From Nostoc sp. CENA543 (GTDB taxonomy: Bacteria; Cyanobacteriota; Cyanobacteriia; Cyanobacteriales; Nostocaceae): a stretch of 64,000 bases of DNA. Positions 54,091-63,259 of this stretch are shown one piece after another (position 1 is the stretch's first letter; every line of letters starts with the position of its first letter). The DNA lies in assembly GCF_002896875.1 (NCBI RefSeq), contig NZ_CP023278.1, forward strand, positions 434,001 through 498,000. Reading direction: 5' to 3'. A model generated the notes under the pieces. That model did not search any database. It saw only the letters and a list, made by a program, of their open reading frames with translations, and was not told the origin of the DNA. The translations under genes were made by a program, and so were the position numbers.

Positions 54091-54657
54091 GTGAATGACC
54101 AATTAAGTAAAATACAATTGCGTCGGTCTTTGCTGAAAACTCGTCAGTCAATGTCTGCAAAAGAATGGCGAGAAAAAAGCGATCGCATCTGTACAATATT
54201 ACAAGCTTCTACTCTCTTCACTCAAGCCAAAACAATTCTTGCATATTTCAGTTTTCGCCAAGAACCAGACCTGAGTCCCTTATTTTGCAACTATCAATAT
54301 CGTTGGGGATTTCCTCGCTGCATTGGTCAATCTCTACACTGGCATAGTTGGCAACCAAGCGAGTCTTTACAAATTAATTCCTATGGTATTCAAGAACCTT
54401 ATTCTCATGCACCCACTATAAATCCTGATGAGGTGGACTTGATTCTCGTTCCTAGTGTTGCTTGTGACCAACAAGGATATCGTCTAGGTTATGGTGGCGG
54501 TTATTATGACCGCTTGTTGAGTTCTCCTGAATGGGCAAATAAGCCAACAGTGGGAATAATTTTTGACTCTGCTTATTTACCAAAATTACCGACTCAACCT
54601 TGGGATAAACCGCTACAAGCTGTTTTTACCGAAACTAGATTGGTAGAAATTGGTTGA
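54091..54657 (+). CDS. 5-formyltetrahydrofolate cyclo-ligase
   Basis: A ~188-residue ATP-dependent enzyme that converts 5-formyl-THF to 5,10-methenyl-THF. The signature VPSVACDQQGYRLGYGGGYY then DRLL near the C-terminus is complete, and LRRSLLKTRQSM begins the N-terminal helix typical of the family. The start is taken as GTG 54091; the open frame runs 26 residues further upstream through CCCAATCCCC tandem repeats and is not likely coding. A convergent Uma2 gene follows with no gap: the stop codons abut at 54657/54658. Confidence 0.9.
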   Translation: MNDQLSKIQLRRSLLKTRQSMSAKEWREKSDRICTILQASTLFTQAKTILAYFSFRQEPDLSPLFCNYQYRWGFPRCIGQSLHWHSWQPSESLQINSYGIQEPYSHAPTINPDEVDLILVPSVACDQQGYRLGYGGGYYDRLLSSPEWANKPTVGIIFDSAYLPKLPTQPWDKPLQAVFTETRLVEIG

Positions 54658-55275
54658 TTAAGGTATATCTCCAGAATGAAAAATTTGTTCTGCGGTTAAA
54701 TTTAACTCTGGGAAAGTGGGTGAAATTATGCGTTCCCTACCTCGAAAACGAGTAACTTGATATTCATCATCAATTAGTTGATAAATAGAAATTGTAGGTT
54801 GTTTAGGGTTGCCTGTGAACTTTTTTGCCCCTAAGCCGAGATAATCTACAACCCAGTATTCAGGAATGCCAATACTTTCATACTTACCCTGTTTTGTATA
54901 GTAATCATCATCCCAGTTGCTACTAACGACTTCAACCACTAAAGGAATTGATGCTGCGTATGATACAGTGGATGCTTTTTGCCATAGTGGTTCATTGACT
55001 AAATTGGGGCGATTTAATATCAGCACATCAGGGGAATAACTAGATTCCGAATGAGGTGGTTTAATCAGCGCAGTTTTGGGGATGATGTAAGGTAAATTTA
55101 ATCTGTCAAACTCTATTGTGATTTTTCTGGCGATAAAACCAACGACATCTTCATGGTCTCCTGTCGGCTGTGCCATTTCAACAATCACCCCATCATGTAA
55201 TTCATATCTTCCGCCTTCAGGTCGCCACGCGGCAAATTCATCAAATGTGACTAGTTTCGGTATCGCTTGAGTCAT
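54658..55275 (-). CDS. Uma2-family putative endonuclease-like protein
   Basis: A 205-residue protein, third Uma2/DUF820 member of the window. FDEFAAWRPEGGRYELHDGV near the N-terminus is the typical opening; SYSPDVLILNR and VEVVSSNWDDDYYTKQGKYE supply the catalytic-type Asp/Glu/Lys residues of the PD-(D/E)xK-like fold; GIPEYWVVDYL follows. It abuts the 5-FCL gene convergently. Function unproven; spread of such genes is common in cyanobacteria. Confidence 0.87.
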   Translation of the reverse strand: MTQAIPKLVTFDEFAAWRPEGGRYELHDGVIVEMAQPTGDHEDVVGFIARKITIEFDRLNLPYIIPKTALIKPPHSESSYSPDVLILNRPNLVNEPLWQKASTVSYAASIPLVVEVVSSNWDDDYYTKQGKYESIGIPEYWVVDYLGLGAKKFTGNPKQPTISIYQLIDDEYQVTRFRGRERIISPTFPELNLTAEQIFHSGDIP

Positions 55276-55486
55276 AAATCTTTACCGATGCTGGGACGTT
55301 GTCTGAATCATACACGTTGTGGACATTTTTGTTGCGATCGCACTCTTGGGTATATCCTAACTTGATACTCAATGATTGGAGGACGGTATCAAATCAGGGC
55401 GTTTATGGTAGCATCCTGACGGGGTAAAAATTTTAGGGCTATCAAAAAATATTCAGGTCAAATATTCTACCCAGAGTACCATTCAT

Positions 55487-56500
55487 ATGAATAATCCCAG
55501 CTTATCTACTACTGAGCAAGAAGTGATAGTTGACGAGGTGCTAGCAGCTAGTCTGCAAGCACAGCAAAAAGCAGGCCCCGATTTGCGTCAAATCCACACT
55601 AAAAGTCATGGACTGCTGTGGGGAGAATTTATAGTTGAACCCAATCTTCCAGAACATCTGAGAGTAGGCTTATTTAAGACACCGCAAACTTACCCGACTT
55701 GGATTCGTTTTTCTAGTGGTGGTTCGCCGGAAAGCAGAGGAAAACTGCGCTCTGATAGACAACCTGATGTCCGGGGTATTGGTATTAAGGTGATGAATGT
55801 AGATGGAGAGAAGGCCTTAGATGATGAAGAAAAAACACAAGATTTTACACTTAATAGTCATCCTACATTTTTAACTAAAGATATTCGTGATTATGCTGAT
55901 CTGCCGAAAGTCGCTACTGGGGGATTGACTCCAGAAAGACTCAAGGAAATGGCTTATACCGCTAATATTTTGCAAAAGATAGCCGAAAAGAAAGTCGGCA
56001 ATCCGCTTTTAATTCAATATTGGAGTATGTCCCCTTTCCGGTTTGGGGAGAAAATTGTCAAATTAAGTGTCAAATCACAACAACCAGAACAACCACCAGA
56101 AAATTTACCAGAATCAGAAAATTACCTCAGAGAAACAATAGTCAAATATTTGACGGAAGACAAACAAGAGGCTTATTTTGATTTCTTGATTCAGTTTTAT
56201 GTAGATGACGAAAAAACACCCATAGAAAATCTCGCTCAAGAGTGGGAAGAAACTGATTCACCCTTTATTAAAGTGGCTACTATTCGCATCCCTAGTCAGA
56301 CATTTAATTTTGAAGAACGGAAACGTTTAGATGAAGGGATGTTATTTACTCCTTGGCATACCATACTAGAGCATGAACCTGTAGGAAGTGTAAATCTGTC
56401 TCGCAAAAAGTTATATAGTGAGTTGGCAAAAGCTAGGCGAGCAGAAATCGCTCAACGCTTGCGAGAACCGCAACCTTATGAAGTGCTGGGTGCTGAGTAG
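55487..56500 (+). CDS. Catalase-like haem protein (short form)
   Basis: A 337-residue protein of the catalase superfamily, shorter than ordinary catalases of about 480 residues. The distal region IHTKSHGLLWGEF (His), the RFSSGGSPES stretch, DVRGIGIKVMNVDGEK, TQDFTLNSHPTF (Asn), and the proximal NLSRKKLYSEL with R-x3-Tyr haem ligand are present. The arrangement resembles catalase-related proteins near lipoxygenases (allene-oxide-synthase type) more than true catalases. No lipoxygenase gene is in the window. It might be a peroxidase or a hydroperoxide-converting enzyme; substrate unknown. Confidence 0.82.
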   Translation: MNNPSLSTTEQEVIVDEVLAASLQAQQKAGPDLRQIHTKSHGLLWGEFIVEPNLPEHLRVGLFKTPQTYPTWIRFSSGGSPESRGKLRSDRQPDVRGIGIKVMNVDGEKALDDEEKTQDFTLNSHPTFLTKDIRDYADLPKVATGGLTPERLKEMAYTANILQKIAEKKVGNPLLIQYWSMSPFRFGEKIVKLSVKSQQPEQPPENLPESENYLRETIVKYLTEDKQEAYFDFLIQFYVDDEKTPIENLAQEWEETDSPFIKVATIRIPSQTFNFEERKRLDEGMLFTPWHTILEHEPVGSVNLSRKKLYSELAKARRAEIAQRLREPQPYEVLGAE

Positions 56501-56599
56501 AGAGTTGTGGGTGTTGGGGGATGAGAAATTGAAGGCAGGGGGCAGGGGGCAGGGGGCAGGGGGACAAACTAATGAATTTTAAATTTGGAGTGGAGAGAA

Positions 56600-57439
56600 A
56601 TGACTGGGACAACTCAAAAGTCGCGTTGGCAAACGGTGGCGATTTATGGGTTATTGAGTGCGATCGCAATTATTACACTTTTCCCTTTATTGTGGCTCAT
56701 CAGCACAGCTTTAAAATCACCTACGGAAAATATTTTACAGTCGCCACCGCAATTATTACCTAGTCAACCGACTGTAGAAAATTTCCCCAAGGTTTGGCAA
56801 GCTTTACCCTTTGGGCGATATCTCTATAACAGTACGTTGGTGGCGGCTCTAACTGTAGGTTTAAATTTATTATTCTGCTCCTTGGCGGCGTATCCTTTAG
56901 CAAGGTTATCTTTTCCAGGAAGACAGGGAATTTTTATTGCGATTGTCTCGACAATTATGATTCCTTTCCAGATTGTGATGATACCTTTGTATATTTTGAC
57001 GGTGCAGTTAGGGTTGACAAATAGTTATTTAGGAATGATTTTCCCCAGCTTGGCATCTGCTTTCGGGATTTTTCTCCTCAGACAAGCTTTTATGAGCGTT
57101 CCCAAGGAAATCGAAGAAGCCGCACGGATGGATGGCAGTTCAGAATTAGGTTTATGGTGGCATATTATGTTACCAGCCGTTAGACCTGCACTCATAACTT
57201 TAGCTATTTTCGTATTTATCGGTTCTTGGAGCGACTTTCTTTGGCCTTTAATTGTGATTCAAGATGAAAATCTATACACCCTACCTTTAGGCGTAGCCAA
57301 ATTAGCCGGCACATTTTCTCTAGACTGGCGTTTAGTGGCTGCCGGTTCAGTAATTGCGATCGCACCTGTTTTATTACTGTTCCTAGTTTTACAGCGTTAC
57401 ATTGTCGCAACAGATACTAGTAGCGGGGTGAAGGGATAA
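56600..57439 (+). CDS. Carbohydrate ABC transporter permease, MalG type
   Basis: A 279-residue inner-membrane protein with about six hydrophobic helices. EEAARMDGSSELGLWWHIMLP near residue 180 is the EAA loop that contacts the ATPase. The ATG at 56600 follows GGAG/GGAGAG; the TTG at 56585 is inside that region and less likely. The family imports sugars as part of a periplasmic-binding-protein system. No binding protein, second permease or ATPase is near, so the rest must be elsewhere. Tandem GGGGGCA repeats lie upstream. Confidence 0.88.
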   Translation: MTGTTQKSRWQTVAIYGLLSAIAIITLFPLLWLISTALKSPTENILQSPPQLLPSQPTVENFPKVWQALPFGRYLYNSTLVAALTVGLNLLFCSLAAYPLARLSFPGRQGIFIAIVSTIMIPFQIVMIPLYILTVQLGLTNSYLGMIFPSLASAFGIFLLRQAFMSVPKEIEEAARMDGSSELGLWWHIMLPAVRPALITLAIFVFIGSWSDFLWPLIVIQDENLYTLPLGVAKLAGTFSLDWRLVAAGSVIAIAPVLLLFLVLQRYIVATDTSSGVKG

Positions 57440-57601
57440 CATAGCAAGGAATGGGGCATTGGGCATTGGGTAGAAAAATTCAAAATTCAAAATACCCTAC
57501 GGGAAGCTAAAGCTACAAAATTAAAAATTCATTAGTTTGTCCCCCTTCCCTTGTCTACCTTGTCTACCTCCCCTGCCCCCTGCCCCCTGCACCCCTGCCT
57601 C

Positions 57602-59245
57602 CTAAACCCTTACACCCTTCTCTAAATGAGTCACCAATTTCACGCCAAATTCCGCTTCAAATACGGCTTTTTTGAAGTCTAAACTCCAGAGTTCTAAGGC
57701 GCATTCATCATTGGGGTGGGTGGGATAAATTAACAAATTAAACTTCTGGAATTGGGGATAGTAATCACATTTGATTTGAGCGATCGCCCCAATTTGTCTT
57801 CTGTCTAATGCTACGGCTAATCTTAACAGCGCACTCAATTGACTAACTACTTGCCGATGTTGTTTATTCAACAAATTACGGTAATTTTCGTGTCGTTTTT
57901 TGGGTGGCGATTTGCGATGATAACGGGCTAAGTTGGCAATGATTTCGATTTCGGTTTCGTTATAGCCGAGTAATTCACTGTTGCGAATGAGATAGTAAGA
58001 GTGTTTATGGTGGGCTGAATGGCTAATATGATGACCGCAGTTGTGTAATATTGCCGCCGCCCACAATAATTGTCGTTCATTTATGCCCCAATGGTGCAGT
58101 TGTCCTTGGGTTTGGTCAAATAAACTTAAAGCAAAGGCAGCAACGCGATCGCTATATGTTAAGTTGACTTGGTATTTATTCGCCTGTTTTAAAACACTCC
58201 TCTCCCTCACCGAACTTTGAAAGCGCAGTTTGTCTTCAATTAAGCCGTGGCTTAACATCCAGTCAACAATTACACCTTCCCGCAAAGCCCGTCCACAGGT
58301 AGTGATAGAATCCACACCCAAAAGCATCATTGCTTCTTGTAATACCACTGCTCCCGCTAAAATGACTTCTGAGCGTCTTTCTGGCATTCCTGGAATAGCG
58401 GCTCTTTCGGCGTTGGTCATTTTCCGCAGGCGATTTACCCAATCTTCCAAGTCGCGCAGGCTGAATTGATAGCCGTTGAGGGTAGAAGGAACATTACCCA
58501 ATTTTTCCCGCGCCTGAATCATGGCGATGGTTTCAATTGTGCCGGAAGTACCAACTAAACGGGGAAATTCACCAAATTTGAGGTTAGCTAACACCTCATC
58601 TACAGAACGTTCCAACATTCCCCGCACATATGCTTGGAGATACTGAAATTCAACATCAAGGATGGGGTCAGAACTAATTAGCTCAGTTGTCAAACGGACA
58701 GCACCGACTTTAGTGCTGGTAAGAGTGCGCGGTTCTTGACTATCACCCAAAATGATTTCTGTAGAACCTCCACCAATATCAATAATGATGTGCGGTTTGT
58801 TATGGAACTCCATCCCCGACAGCACACCCAAATAGATGCGGCGCGCCTCTTCTTGACCAGAAATCAAGTCAACACTTAAACCCAATTCAGATTCGACTCT
58901 ATGCAGAAAATCCTTGCCGTTGGGAGCTTCCCGCATCGCACTAGTAGCGACAGCAATGATAGTTTCGGCATTAGCGGTTTTAGCCACCTCTTGGAAACGA
59001 CCCAAAGCCGCGATCGCTTTTGTCATAATTTCTGGTTTTAACTCACCAGTAGTAATATCGCGATCGCCCAATCTTACCGTTTCTTTTTCTTTAGCAATAA
59101 TCGTAAAAGCTGGTAGATTCGGGTCAATCCTGACGATGACCATATGCAGGGAATTTGTCCCCATATCAATGGCAGCAATAATCCGGTTTTGCTTCACTAC
59201 TTGAGTATTAACACTCGAATAGTCAGCCGAAACTAAATTCAGCAT
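57602..59245 (-). CDS. ppx: Exopolyphosphatase / Ppx-GppA phosphatase
   Basis: A 547-residue two-part protein. The N-terminal ASKHA domain has IIAAIDMGTNSLHMVIVRID, KEKETVRLG and IIIDIGGGSTEIILGD, the phosphate-binding motifs of Ppx/GppA. Its C-terminal HD-type domain shows AAILHNCGHHISHSAHHKHS. Exopolyphosphatases cut orthophosphate from polyphosphate, and GppA converts pppGpp; the length and HD domain favour Ppx. The start ATG at 59245 gives a sensible N-terminus. It is convergent with the ABC permease gene, separated by repeat-rich DNA. Confidence 0.92.
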   Translation of the reverse strand: MLNLVSADYSSVNTQVVKQNRIIAAIDMGTNSLHMVIVRIDPNLPAFTIIAKEKETVRLGDRDITTGELKPEIMTKAIAALGRFQEVAKTANAETIIAVATSAMREAPNGKDFLHRVESELGLSVDLISGQEEARRIYLGVLSGMEFHNKPHIIIDIGGGSTEIILGDSQEPRTLTSTKVGAVRLTTELISSDPILDVEFQYLQAYVRGMLERSVDEVLANLKFGEFPRLVGTSGTIETIAMIQAREKLGNVPSTLNGYQFSLRDLEDWVNRLRKMTNAERAAIPGMPERRSEVILAGAVVLQEAMMLLGVDSITTCGRALREGVIVDWMLSHGLIEDKLRFQSSVRERSVLKQANKYQVNLTYSDRVAAFALSLFDQTQGQLHHWGINERQLLWAAAILHNCGHHISHSAHHKHSYYLIRNSELLGYNETEIEIIANLARYHRKSPPKKRHENYRNLLNKQHRQVVSQLSALLRLAVALDRRQIGAIAQIKCDYYPQFQKFNLLIYPTHPNDECALELWSLDFKKAVFEAEFGVKLVTHLEKGVRV

Positions 59246-59697
59246 TTAAGTTTCTCTCTGTATTTAGGAAGGATGGTAAAAAATGGTGTGTCGGGTAGTT
59301 GGCACTGATATTGGTTGCAACATACTTAGAACTGGTCATGGGGCATAGGGAATTGGGTATGGGGCATAGGTTTTTTCTCCCGCAGCTTTTTCTGCTTGAT
59401 GGCAGCTACTTCTGGGGGAAACCCCAAAACCGGACTGCCTCCCCTGTGTCCCTGAAAGTTATCTAGTTACACAATCTAAGTATATTCACCCTGCTGCTTA
59501 CAATTTTAGCGACAATTTCAACTTGTTTGAAGTTGTCACTAGACATTGTGTTTTTACAAATATCAAAAAAAGATATTCTATAGATGTAAAGATGTGTGAA
59601 GAAAAGGCAAAAGGCAAAAGGTAAAATCTTTTTACTTTTCCCTAATTTTATGCCCCATGCCCTATGCCCAATCCCCAATCCCCAGTCCCCGATCCCT
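59246..59697. other. Repeat-rich divergent intergenic region
   Basis: This 452-bp stretch lies between the starts of ppx (minus) and the UbiA gene (plus). It holds GGGGCATAGG- and AAAAGGCAAAAGG-type repeats and runs of CCCCAATCCCC. The open frame from 59596 is not part of the UbiA protein. Promoters are expected but not identified. Confidence 0.5.
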
Positions 59698-60570
59698 ATG
59701 TTAGAAACCAACCAAGAACCAGTTTTGCTGACAATTATCCGGCTTTTGCGGTGGCATAAACCCGAAGGACGTTTGATTTTGATGATTCCGGCACTATGGG
59801 CAGTGTTTTTGGCTGCTGCTGGTAAGCCACCTGTGCCTTTAGTGGGTGTGATTATTTTAGGTACTCTCGCCACTAGTGCGGCTGGATGTGTGGTTAATGA
59901 TTTATGGGATCGAGATATTGATCCAGAAGTCGAAAGAACACGCGATCGCCCTTTGGCTTCCCGTGCATTATCTGTAAAAGTGGGAATTGTCGTTGGAATT
60001 ATTGCTTTAGCTTGTGCAGCAGTGCTGGCGTTTTATCTCAATCGGTTGAGTTTTTGGTTATCTGTGGCGGCTGTACCAGTGATTTTATTGTATCCTGGTG
60101 CCAAGCGTGTCTTTCCTGTACCGCAGTTGGTGTTGTCAATTGCCTGGGGTTTTGCGGTATTAATTAGCTGGAGTGCAGTCACACAAAATATTTCTCTACC
60201 CACTTGGTTATTGTGGGGGGCTACTGTGTTGTGGACACTGGGATTTGATACAGTTTACGCCATGAGCGATCGCGAAGATGACCGCCGCATTGGTGTAAAT
60301 TCCAGTGCTTTGTTTTTCGGAAATTACGCACCTGTAGCCATTGGGGTGTTCTTTTTAGGTGCGATCGTTTTACTGGGTTGGCTAGGTGTTGCTATTCACC
60401 TAAAATTAGCTTTTTGGATTAGTTTAACCATCGGAACTATTAGCTGGTTGTGGCAATTTATTGAGTTAAGAAAACCAGAATTACCTAACCCTGCTTATGG
60501 GCAAATGTTCCGTCAAAATGTTTGGATTGGGTTTATTTTGTTAGCAGGAATGATTCTCGGTTCTTTGTAG
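59698..60570 (+). CDS. UbiA-type 4-hydroxybenzoate polyprenyltransferase
   Basis: A 290-residue membrane enzyme that prenylates an aromatic acid, here probably 4-hydroxybenzoate for plastoquinone. The two Asp-rich motifs are NDLWDRDIDPEVERTRDRPL near residue 65 and DTVYAMSDREDDRRIGVNSS near residue 180; they bind Mg-prenyl diphosphate. About eight hydrophobic helices alternate with them. The ATG at 59698 is the natural start; the frame upstream reads CCCCATGCCC repeat DNA. A perfect hairpin lies 28 bp after the stop. Confidence 0.9.
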   Translation: MLETNQEPVLLTIIRLLRWHKPEGRLILMIPALWAVFLAAAGKPPVPLVGVIILGTLATSAAGCVVNDLWDRDIDPEVERTRDRPLASRALSVKVGIVVGIIALACAAVLAFYLNRLSFWLSVAAVPVILLYPGAKRVFPVPQLVLSIAWGFAVLISWSAVTQNISLPTWLLWGATVLWTLGFDTVYAMSDREDDRRIGVNSSALFFGNYAPVAIGVFFLGAIVLLGWLGVAIHLKLAFWISLTIGTISWLWQFIELRKPELPNPAYGQMFRQNVWIGFILLAGMILGSL

Positions 60571-60598
60571 GATGGTAGATTGTCATAACTTTAATCAC

Positions 60599-60623
60599 TA
60601 GGGTTTAACACTGTTAAACCCTA
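60599..60623 (+). terminator. Inverted repeat after the UbiA gene, probable terminator
   Basis: TAGGGTTTAACA-C-TGTTAAACCCTA is a perfect 12-bp palindrome around one base. It is followed on the plus strand by AAAATG rather than a clean T-run, so termination is likely but not certain. Confidence 0.55.
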
Positions 60624-60731
60624 AAATGAAATTATATTTTTCTTCGGCAACAAACTTGGATTGCTTTTCACAAGAAAAACAAACTGCATAAAATTTCAAA
60701 AACTTTGATATTGACAATAATAATTTTAAGT

Positions 60732-61103
60732 TTACTCTACAGGCAGACCCATAGATTTAACTACTATTGAACGTGCTGTTTTGCGGTCTGATTTGCGTGT
60801 TAACCCAGCCATCTCATATTCATCACTATTCTTGCCGTAACGAGACGCAACACTTAATAACATATGCTCAGAATAATCATTTAAAGTACGTTCTGCTTCT
60901 TTTAAGGAATTTTGCGTTTTTTCTACTATTGCTCGTGGTTGATTATAAGCAGCTAACTTGTCTCGTAACTCACCAATCGTAGTTTTGTAAGTAGCGATTG
61001 ACAAACCATTACCAAAATCTAAATCAGAATTAATTGTTTGTAATCTTTCTATCCGACGTTCAGCTTTAGCTAACGCAATTGAGTCTCTTCTCCGTTGGGA
61101 CAT
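60732..61103 (-). CDS. Conserved hypothetical helical protein
   Basis: A 123-residue protein. The N-terminal half is a charged helix (ALAKAERRIERLQTINSDL) likely to form a coiled coil. The C-terminus VASRYGKNSDEYEMAGLTRK then SDRKT matches a motif I know from other bacterial hypothetical proteins, without known role. An A/T-rich upstream region with AGGAAAATTTT precedes it. It lies convergent to the UbiA gene. Confidence 0.7.
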   Translation of the reverse strand: MSQRRRDSIALAKAERRIERLQTINSDLDFGNGLSIATYKTTIGELRDKLAAYNQPRAIVEKTQNSLKEAERTLNDYSEHMLLSVASRYGKNSDEYEMAGLTRKSDRKTARSIVVKSMGLPVE

Positions 61104-61182
61104 AAAATTTTCCTTTTTAGGCTGAAACAGCCCTCCACACCCATATATGGTATAAAAATTCTAGAAAACATTGGTGACTGGG

Positions 61183-62592
61183 ATGATAGGTCAAATTCTC
61201 GGTGGACGCTACCAAATTACAGCACAAATTGGTCAAGGTGGATTTGGCATTACCTACACAGCCATTGACACAGGAAGACCAGGGAATCCTCAGTGTATCG
61301 TCAAGCAGTTTAAACCAATGTCAGTCAGTTTATATACTTTGACAAATGCTAAAAGATTGTTTGACACCGAAGCCGAAAAACTAGAAAGGTTAGGAAATCA
61401 TGACCAGATTCCCCGACTTTTGGCGTTCTTTGAAGAAAACAAGCAATTTTATATAGTACAAGAATACATAGAAGGTCACGACCTAGCGCAAGAATTAATC
61501 TCAGGTCAAAAGCTGAGTGAGGCGATAGTAATTCAACTTTTACAAGATATTTTAGAAGTCTTAAATTTTGTCCATGAACAGAAATTAATTCATCGGGATC
61601 TTAAACCCTCAAATATTCGCCGCCGCCAATCTGATGGCAAAATTATTTTAATTGACTTTGGTGCAGTTAAGGAAGTTACTACTCAGTTTGTTAATGCTCA
61701 AGGACAAACAAGTTTGACTGTTGCTGTTGGTACTCATGGTTATATACCCAGTGAACAAACCAATGGTAAACCAACTTTTCAGAGTGATATTTATGCAGTA
61801 GGAATTATCGCCATCCAAGCTTTAACAGGCATAAATCCCTACCCTGGAGGGTTTCCCACAGATTCAAAAACAGGTGAAATCATCTGGCGCAATCATGCTC
61901 AAGTTAGTTCTAAACTAGCAAATATCATTGATAAAATGGTGCGCTACGATTATCGTCAGCGTTATCAATCAGTTAATGAAGTATTGCAGGCTATAAAAAA
62001 TTTATCTCGGAAGTCTTCACATAAAAAAGTATGGTTTGGTGCGGGTTTATTAGTATTAATTACACCTGTAATTTTCTGGATTTTTTCTCAATTGAATAAA
62101 CCACAACCTACATTTACAACTTATGATGGTGTAAATGCTGGCATTACAATTAAATATCCTTCAACTGACTGGCAACCAATTAAACCTCCTGGGGGAGATT
62201 TTGAGGATGAGGTGATTAAATTTGTTCCTAAAACTCAGAATCAGCAAAATAAATGTATTTTAGAAGTTGTAATCAACAGTCATGAACTACCTAAAAAATT
62301 ATTATCTCTGGATGAATTTAAAAGTGAAGCATTAAAACAAATTCAAAAGAATAATCCGAATCAACAAGTTACAGATGCTTCTCAACCATCAACCACACTA
62401 TCAAAATTTCCGGCTTACAAATTAACTTACACTCGTCAAGATGGGGAATGTAAACTGCAAGCAATGGAAATCGGTACACTCAGAAATGGTAAGGCTTACT
62501 TTATCACCTATACAGCAGAAGAGAAAGAATATAATAAGTATTTAGATGTGGTTGAGGAAATGATTAATTCATTTGAAATTAAAGCGGAATGA
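61183..62592 (+). CDS. Membrane-anchored Ser/Thr protein kinase
   Basis: A 469-residue Hanks-type kinase. GQGGFGITYTAID is the Gly-rich loop, the Lys in CIVKQFKP binds ATP, HRDLKPSNI is the catalytic loop, and DFGAVKEV the Mg loop; the activation segment reads GTHGYIPSEQ. A single TM helix (WFGAGLLVLITPVIFWIF, near residue 287) leads to a ~160-residue outer domain with PSTDWQPIKPPGGDFED, similar to a PsbP-like lipid- or ligand-binding fold. I chose ATG 61183 (MIGQILGGRYQI), the usual cyanobacterial opening; TTG 61171 adds four residues. Confidence 0.92.
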   Translation: MIGQILGGRYQITAQIGQGGFGITYTAIDTGRPGNPQCIVKQFKPMSVSLYTLTNAKRLFDTEAEKLERLGNHDQIPRLLAFFEENKQFYIVQEYIEGHDLAQELISGQKLSEAIVIQLLQDILEVLNFVHEQKLIHRDLKPSNIRRRQSDGKIILIDFGAVKEVTTQFVNAQGQTSLTVAVGTHGYIPSEQTNGKPTFQSDIYAVGIIAIQALTGINPYPGGFPTDSKTGEIIWRNHAQVSSKLANIIDKMVRYDYRQRYQSVNEVLQAIKNLSRKSSHKKVWFGAGLLVLITPVIFWIFSQLNKPQPTFTTYDGVNAGITIKYPSTDWQPIKPPGGDFEDEVIKFVPKTQNQQNKCILEVVINSHELPKKLLSLDEFKSEALKQIQKNNPNQQVTDASQPSTTLSKFPAYKLTYTRQDGECKLQAMEIGTLRNGKAYFITYTAEEKEYNKYLDVVEEMINSFEIKAE

Positions 62593-62923
62593 ATTATGAT
62601 TTCTTGAACGCAAGCAGGTAGGTTGAGTTAAACGGAGCGCAACCCAACATAAATCTCGAAAACTCAACATAAATATTGGTGTTGGGTTTCGTTCCTCAAG
62701 CAAACCTACTTTTCTATAAGATTGCTATATACGTCAGTTTACTGAGTTTGGCAGTTAAAAAATAAGATGATGTAATTTAACCCGTACTGTAAAGCGATCG
62801 CAATTTTTATTCTATCTATATTGTCAAGGCGATCGCATTCCCGGTTCATCGAATTATGTTAAAAGACAAAATAATAAATTAACTTTTTTCACTCATTACT
62901 CATTACTCATTACTCATTACTTC
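62593..62923. other. Intergenic region with dispersed palindromic and tandem repeats
   Basis: The 331-bp gap holds an imperfect palindrome at 62620-62712, GCGATCGC sites near 62794 and 62829, and a tandem CATTACT run near 62892-62921. No ORF is credible. It follows the kinase gene and the 3' end of xisI. Confidence 0.6.
62620..62712. repeat. Dispersed imperfect palindrome (AGGTTG...CAACCCAACA family)
   Basis: Arms AGCAGGTAGGTTGAGTTAAA... and ...TTTCGTTCCTCAAGCAAACC pair over about 34 bp with mismatches. The half-site GGAACGAAACCCAACA also occurs at 33140 and, as a CGTTCCTCAACC variant, at 63933. It looks like a non-autonomous repeat family without coding capacity. Confidence 0.65.
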
Positions 62924-63259
62924 TTAACCCACAGCAAAATCTGTAAATTGTCTTTTATAAGGTGAATGAAATCCTATGACAATATCTTGTTTGGGAACAC
63001 CCATCGCCACTAATTCTTCTGCAATATTTATCTCAGTTCCATTCCATTGAATCCAAATTTTCTCACTTTTGATATCAATGTGTATTGAACAACCATATAC
63101 ACGACGTTTATTTTCCCAACCCACATGAACAATTTGATAATGGTCACGTACAGTATCAAATATTTGTTCTACTTCTACATCACCATAAGAAGGTTTATAA
63201 CTACCATATTTTGTCAAAATTTGCTGAATGTATGCCCTATATTTTTCTAACTTATCCAT
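62924..63259 (-). CDS. xisI: XisI family protein
   Basis: A 111-residue protein. MDKLEKYRAYIQQILTKYGS, then VHVGWENKRRVYGCSIHIDI and GVPKQDIVIGFHSPYKRQF are the XisI signature. In Nostoc, XisI and XisH control excision of the fdxN element. Here no fdxN, XisF or site-specific recombinase is near, so the pair is probably a free-standing homologue of the many scattered in cyanobacterial genomes. It overlaps xisH by 13 bp, so the two are co-translated. Confidence 0.9.
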   Translation of the reverse strand: MDKLEKYRAYIQQILTKYGSYKPSYGDVEVEQIFDTVRDHYQIVHVGWENKRRVYGCSIHIDIKSEKIWIQWNGTEINIAEELVAMGVPKQDIVIGFHSPYKRQFTDFAVG

